NCBI RefSeq assembly: GCF_011075055.1
Contig: NC_058154.1
Coordinates: forward strand, 1,550,001-1,614,000
Source: Mangifera indica
Taxonomy: Eukaryota; Streptophyta; Magnoliopsida; Sapindales; Anacardiaceae
Direction of reading: 5' to 3'
DNA length: 64,000 nucleotides
Shown: one piece after another, positions 59,799 through 64,000 of the stretch
How positions within the stretch are numbered: the stretch's first letter is position 1
Layout of the letters: each line of letters opens with the position of its first letter
Notes under the pieces: generated by a model
Databases searched by the model: none
Told to the model about the DNA's origin: nothing
The model's input: only the letters and a program-made list of their open reading frames with translations
Translations under genes and position numbers: made by a program

Positions 59799-59938
59799 TC
59801 TTTTTTTTTATAAAAAAAAATTAATTGGTTTTCATTTTATTTTTAAAATTTTCAAGGTTTTCGAAGCTTTCATGGAAAAGGGTTTTACAGTCCTCAATTT
59901 TTTACCGGGGATGGCCCAGGGGCTGAAGTATCAATAGC

Positions 59939-59957
59939 TTGTTCTAATGGAGAACAA
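59939..59957 (+). other. Hairpin downstream of the snoRNA cluster
   Basis: TTGTTCT and AGAACAA pair perfectly around AATGG. It could be a processing hairpin, part of another structured RNA, or chance. Confidence 0.25.
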
Positions 59958-60119
59958 AATAAAATTGCAGTTGTTAGACTATATCCTAAGGAAGGTTAAA
60001 TTCTGGTTATTCATTTGCAATCTATAATACATCCTCGATTAAATGATCCCTAGATTGAATTTTGCTGATGGATTATGAGCTTTTCTTTTTTATTTCTCTC
60101 TCAAAGACTCGAGGAATCC

Positions 60120-60620
60120 CAAACAGGCAGAGATGGCAAATGGCCTGGGCGGCATGCGGCCCACCGTGGGCATGGCTTTTTAACCCCGGCACGGAAAATC
60201 TTCGGCTATATGAGGCCTGTGGGCTGAGTGGACTGTCCCCTTTGACCGTGAGATAACACCTGACATGATTTGGGACTGTTAAGTTATTTTAAACAGACAA
60301 TTATTATTATTATTATTTTTTGGATGGATTGGCCGATCTAGTATAATTCATCATTGTAATGGATTAAAATAATTAAAAAACTAATTTTTATAATTAAAAT
60401 TATAAAAAAAATTATGTTTTAAACTGATCCATTAAAAACTTAGGAGGTGTAACCCGTAAGTCTTGACCTGCGACTTGGGTTTGAGATATTGTTGAATTGA
60501 CTTGACAGAAAAACTCATCAAGTGACAGGTCTTGGCTCAACACATGGTTCAATGGGTCACACCAAGGTCCAGCTTGGCATGGCCGATGGTAACCTATGTA
60601 AATAGGTTACTTTGAAGAAT
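60120..60620. repeat. Worn dispersed repeat between U14 and SOUL
   Basis: GGCCTGGGCGGCATGCGGCC, TAAGTCTTGACCTGCGACTT and ATGGTTCAATGGGTCACACC resemble the element type at 36220 and 45925. A palindrome GTAACCTA...TAGGTTAC is at 60589-60610. It may be an insertion into the SOUL promoter. Confidence 0.4.
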
Positions 60621-60781
60621 AGTCACATTGATGTCGTGGACAGATGGAGACCATGGACATTGTATCAAATTCACGCAACAAATTCAAAGCCTCTGCTGTA
60701 ACAGTTTAACCTCCTGCCCAAGAAATAACCCCCAGAGAAATCCAGCCTTAAGTATCCAGATTCAAGTGGCCTTTCATCAAC

Positions 60782-61377
60782 ATGGGTATGGTTTTTGGGA
60801 AAATCATGTTGAAACCCCAGATTTTGAATTGATTCAATCTACTTCAGATTATGAAATCCGCAAATATGCACCCTCAGTTGTAGCCGAAGTTACATATGAG
60901 CCATCTCAATTCAAGGGTAACAGAGATGGAGGCTTTTCAGTGTTGGCTAATTATATTGGAGTCTTAGGTAATCCACAGAACACTAAGCCTGAAAAGATTG
61001 CCATGACAGCTCCAGTCATTACTAAATCAGAAAAGATTGCCATACCAGCCCCTGTGCTGACACCGGGTGGTGGAGATGAGAAGAAGATGGTGATAATGCA
61101 GTTTATTCTGCCCACCAAGTATAAGAAGGTGGCGGAGGCACCGCAGCCAGTGGACGAGAGGCTGGTGATAAGGGAGGAGGGCGAGAGAAAGTATGGGGTG
61201 GTGAGGTTTGGAGGAGCAGCAACAGATGAGGTGGTGGAAGAAAAGGTGGATAAGTTGAAGAAGAGCTTGGAGAGAGATGGGTTTAAAGTTGTTGGGGAGT
61301 TCTTACTGGCTAGGTATAATCCACCATGGACTTTGCCTAATTACAGGACAAATGAGGTTATGATTCCAGTTGAGTGA
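60782..61377 (+). CDS. SOUL haem-binding protein, start codon out of frame
   Basis: SOUL proteins bind haem or tetrapyrroles in the cytosol. The conserved body is intact: VETPDFELIQSTSDYEIRKY, VVAEVTYEPSQFKG, FSVLANYIGVLG, KPEKIAMTAPVITKSEKIA, then RKYGVVRFGG, and the C-terminus ARYNPPWTLPNYRTNEVMIP ending at 61377. The family start MGMVFGKI is present at 60782-60805, but one base is missing before VETP, so the ATG opens a different frame. The body frame stays open upstream to an ATG at 60628, giving a 249-residue protein with about 55 unrelated residues first. Either that longer protein is made, a single-base loss has inactivated the gene, or the assembly has an error. The gene is intronless. 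By memory it is closest to At2g37970, which also neighbours a YOS1 gene. Confidence 0.85.
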
Positions 61378-62511
61378 TCAATTTGCAAAGGCTTGTAATG
61401 TTAATAGTATAATGTTCTATGTGTAGTTTCAGGCTGCAAGTGAAAACCAATAATCTTTTCATGTACTCCTGTTTAATCTATTCCTCTACATTTAAATTTG
61501 CAATTGCTTTGAGCATGTTTGTTGTCTCCCAAACCAATTTCTCAACTAAATGCACTGCAGTTGCCTAGTACTGACACAGACCTGGTTCAGAAGGGCATCA
61601 ATTTCTACAACTAGAACAGAAACTAAGATTTAGAAAACTAGAATTTAATCAATTTGGAATAAGTGATACTATATATATAAACAAATTATATAAATAGTAT
61701 TTATCACAAACTACCGTTTATACAATTTATTTATACGCATAGTTTTATACATTTGGATAAACTCCGAATAACAATATTTTCCCTTATTTGACAGTAATTT
61801 ACAACATGAGCAGCAGAAGAGCAACTAATGCATATTCAAACAAAATGAACAGAGAATATCAGAAGTACTGCTGAACATGAGATTCGACAAAAGTGATTTT
61901 TTTTTTTAATTTTCTATTAAGTATATTAATTTTGTTTTAAAATTTTCAGTGTATAAGCCTCAATGTCTATCACAAGCAGCAAATCTCTACAAAATACTGA
62001 AACAGGTTCAGAAGGGTATCAATCTCTACAAAGTAGAACAGAAATTAAGATCAAGAAAGCTAGAATTAATTGATTTGGAATGAGTAATACAATATATATA
62101 AATAAATTATACAAATTTATTTAACAACCTAATGTAGTAGCATCTGATTGGGTGAAACTTATTCAGATATGATAACATTTGATTATTGGGTGATTTTGAA
62201 TTGAGATAAAAAATAAACAATCACATTACATAGTTTTAAGATTTGACAATAATTTACAACCTGAAGCAGCAGAAAAGCAACTAATGCATAGAGATCAACT
62301 AATGCAAATTCAAGCAAAATGAACAGAGAACATCAGAAGTACTGCAAACATAAGATTCAACAAAAGGGCCCATTTTCTTTTAAAATCTTCTATAAAGTTT
62401 ACTGATTCATGAAATTCACACGGTATACATCAATTTTGTTCTAAAATCTTCACAATGTGTAAGTGTCAACGTATATCACAAGCAGCAAATCTCTGTGGTC
62501 ACTCTTCAACC
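61378..62511. repeat. Tandem duplication in the SOUL-YOS1 interval
   Basis: GGTTCAGAAGGGYATCAATYTCTACAA occurs at 61584 and 62004, with AGAACAGAAAYTAAGATY.AGAAA following in both. GAGCAACTAATGCATATTCAAAC and AAATGAACAGAGAATATCAGAAGTACTGC (about 61820) return near 62272-62346. CACAAGCAGCAAATCTCT occurs at 61971 and 62477. So a block of about 420 bases is duplicated in tandem. The second copy is longer because of a foldback-like insertion near 62110-62215. The block probably includes the YOS1 3' untranslated region. Confidence 0.7.
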
Positions 62512-62745
62512 TTAACCAGAGACTAGCTTCACTACGATAATGATGATATTCAAAAGTATAAGTGGCAATCTCATGAACTGGCATGCATGTATAAGCCCAA
62601 TGACCTGACCCTTGAGCGAATTTTTTCTTCCGGCTTGGAGTTCTGCCAAGGTCCACCCTCTTGGAGCTAGAAACCGATCCTCGTTCAGTATTGCCATTGC
62701 ATTAGCAAAGAGCAGAAGACCTTCCAGCAAAGTCCAGAATCCCAT
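62512..62745 (-). CDS. YOS1/IER3IP1-like small membrane protein
   Basis: YOS1 acts with Yip1 and Yif1 in ER-to-Golgi vesicle transport. A single coding exon encodes 77 residues: MGFWTLLEGLLLFANAMAIL, NEDRFLAPRGWTLAELQAGR, then KNSLKGQVIGLIHACQFMRL and PLILLNIIIIVVKLVSG. Residues about 4-22 and 51-74 are hydrophobic helices on either side of a short polar loop, the family layout. The length is the usual one for the family. The 5' leader is interrupted by an intron (62749-63310): acceptor GGGCAG just before AATATGG and donor GCAG/GTGAGAAC. The gene is complete and looks functional. It sits tail-to-tail with SOUL. Confidence 0.93.
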   Translation of the reverse strand: MGFWTLLEGLLLFANAMAILNEDRFLAPRGWTLAELQAGRKNSLKGQVIGLIHACQFMRLPLILLNIIIIVVKLVSG

Positions 62746-63480
62746 ATTCTGCCCAAAAATAAGTTGAATATATCAATTTCAGGACAAGCATTTGAGGCAA
62801 AAATTCAACAGAAGTCTCAAGTTTAAAACTCAGTAGCACATTCAATGACGCAAGAGCCCTAATAAAAATTATTCTTCAATCACAATTCGATTATAGAACA
62901 AGGCTATGAAAACATCAGAACATTTTCCCAAATCTGATTTCATAGATATCATCATTAAATTTTTATTTAATCTGCTGAACTCTCCCAAGAAAAGAACTGC
63001 TTATAAGTTCTATTCTAACCTCTCAACTTCCTCATAAAATCATACAAATTTATAAGTTTTACCACAATATAATACAAATTTATCAGCTTGACCAGATGGG
63101 CAAGGAGTAAGAGTTATTCAAACATAACACAAATTTGTCAGGCAGAACCAGTAAAAATTTAACAAACAGAAAAAATTAAGGTTATGGGATTTGAGTATGA
63201 ATTAGCAAACAAATCAATACAAATTAAATCAAGGAAACTTGAATTATCAGTTTCAATAACATCAAGACTGAGCCGTTCAAACACAAATCAGACGATAAAA
63301 GAGTTCTCACCTGCTACAATTACAAATGAAGAAGAAAGGAGCTGTCTCCTGTCAAAGATGAGGTCAGAGTTAAACCCTTTTGATCATTTACGAAGAACAT
63401 GCAGGCAAAACCCACCTCGCCCAGCAAAATTCTCCGCTGTTATGATGAGGTCAATTACTTAAAGTCCGCATTTTAAAAAA
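62746..63480 (-). other. YOS1 5' untranslated exon and leader intron
   Basis: Intron 62749-63310 lies inside the leader, and the first non-coding exon runs from 63311 upstream to about 63475. The open frame 63184-63462 on the plus strand is antisense to this leader and is not a supported gene. Confidence 0.5.
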
Positions 63481-63664
63481 GCTCTTATAATCCAACGGCT
63501 AATTTGTGTTCTTTATCATGCAAGCAGACAGCTTCAAGCCGTTGGATTATTAAAACAGGGAAACCTCGATAAGACCAATGTGGACCCGGCCCGGATGTCA
63601 AGCCCATAGAAAGACAGTGACGGAAGAAAGAAAACCATAAATAAAACCCTGAGACATATGATAT
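63481..63664. promoter_or_regulatory. YOS1 upstream region with a CAACGG/CCGTTG inverted pair
   Basis: ATCCAACGGCTAATTTG and GCCGTTGGATTAT (63491 and 63538) are inverted copies about 50 bases apart. GGCCCGG-type sequence near 63585 resembles a Site II element. Confidence 0.35.
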
Positions 63665-64000
63665 AAGTAATATTTTATTGTCAAAATAAAAAAATTATCT
63701 TAAAAATAAGTTATTTAGAAAATTATTAGGTATAAATAATTATTATGTTTAATAAAATTTGATAGATATAAATAATTATTGTATTTAATTAAATATAATA
63801 AAAAATTACTAGTAAATTATTTTATTTAAATAACGTTGAATATAATTATTTTTAAATATTTTTATATTATTTGTCATATTAATTAAAAATAAATTTATTT
63901 TTATCTTAAAAAATTAATAAATAATAATATAATTATAATAAAATCAAGATTAGCTTGGTAATTTTTAAAAACCTAAGGTGAAAGTGATAATCAGATTATC
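63665..64000. mobile_element. Second Tourist-type MITE, truncated by the window edge
   Basis: Follows the MITE at 46056-46536 almost word for word: AATAATTATT, TAAATTATTTTATTTAAAT, TATTATTTGTCATATTAATT, AAAAATAAATTTATTTTTAT and GTGATAATCAGATTA. It runs out of the window. The left TIR is worn. Confidence 0.7.

Noticed and set aside
59840..60000. Possible H/ACA snoRNA after U14
   Set aside because: A hairpin exists at 59939-59957 but no convincing H box and ACA box at the right spacing.
63184..63462. 92-residue open frame on the plus strand
   Set aside because: Antisense to the YOS1 leader exon and intron; no recognisable domain.
1..64000. tRNA, rRNA, CRISPR array, bacterial operon or phage genes
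   Set aside because: None seen. The window is plant nuclear DNA; regular short arrays are microsatellites or tandem repeats.

Overview
This is a window of nuclear DNA from a flowering plant, almost certainly a core eudicot. The genes have several introns with GT..AG borders. Their products are plant types: laccase, PAR1, chloroplast fructose-bisphosphatase, plant beta-tubulin, legume-type lectin and a plastid NusG-like protein. The spaces between genes are very A+T rich and full of short non-autonomous mobile elements. I cannot name the species.

Layout. 1-9.5 kb is repeat-filled intergenic DNA. 9.56-12.76 kb is a six-exon laccase (+), closest by memory to the LAC7/8/9 group. 12.8-22.2 kb is intergenic and contains a 2.3 kb element with ~270 bp terminal inverted repeats (TIRs) and an unusual internal set of G+C-rich hairpins in almost pure A/T DNA. 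22.2-24.0 kb is a three-exon PAR1 gene (-). 24-30.8 kb is repeats, including a tRNA-derived SINE with an intact target duplication. 30.9-32.4 kb is redox-regulated chloroplast fructose-1,6-bisphosphatase (+). 33.3-35.9 kb is a seven-exon LisH-domain protein (-). 37.8-40.6 kb is a decayed, intron-bearing copy of a pTAC13/NusG-like gene (+). 47.5-48.6 kb is a membrane-anchored lectin without a kinase domain (+). 50.1-51.6 kb is beta-tubulin (-). 52-58.9 kb is repeats, including a probable solo LTR with an internal 188-190 bp tandem repeat. 59.1-59.8 kb is a small nucleolar RNA locus with a recognisable U14 snoRNA, two further C/D-box candidates, and a promoter with Site II, telo-box and TATA elements. 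60.8-61.4 kb is a SOUL haem-binding protein gene whose conserved start is out of frame by one base. 62.5-63.5 kb is a YOS1/IER3IP1-like gene (-).

The genes do not form an operon or pathway. Two serve photosynthesis and carbon metabolism (FBPase and the dead plastid transcription factor copy), and several are housekeeping (tubulin, YOS1, U14). Their arrangement resembles, from memory, Arabidopsis blocks that have lost genes after duplication: At3g54040-At3g54085 (PAR1, FBPase, lectin, YOS1), At3g09190-At3g09220 (lectin, pTAC13, laccase 7) and At2g37970/At2g37975 (SOUL, YOS1). Window genes from several of these blocks sit together here.

Mobile DNA dominates the rest. There are at least a dozen ~100-210 bp foldback elements sharing a TGATGACACAT-type core, a family with ~200 bp TIRs, a Tourist-type MITE with TTA duplications (second copy cut by the right edge), a CTCGAG-rich family, and a TATCGTATC-rich family. 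Repeat boundaries were judged by eye and are approximate.
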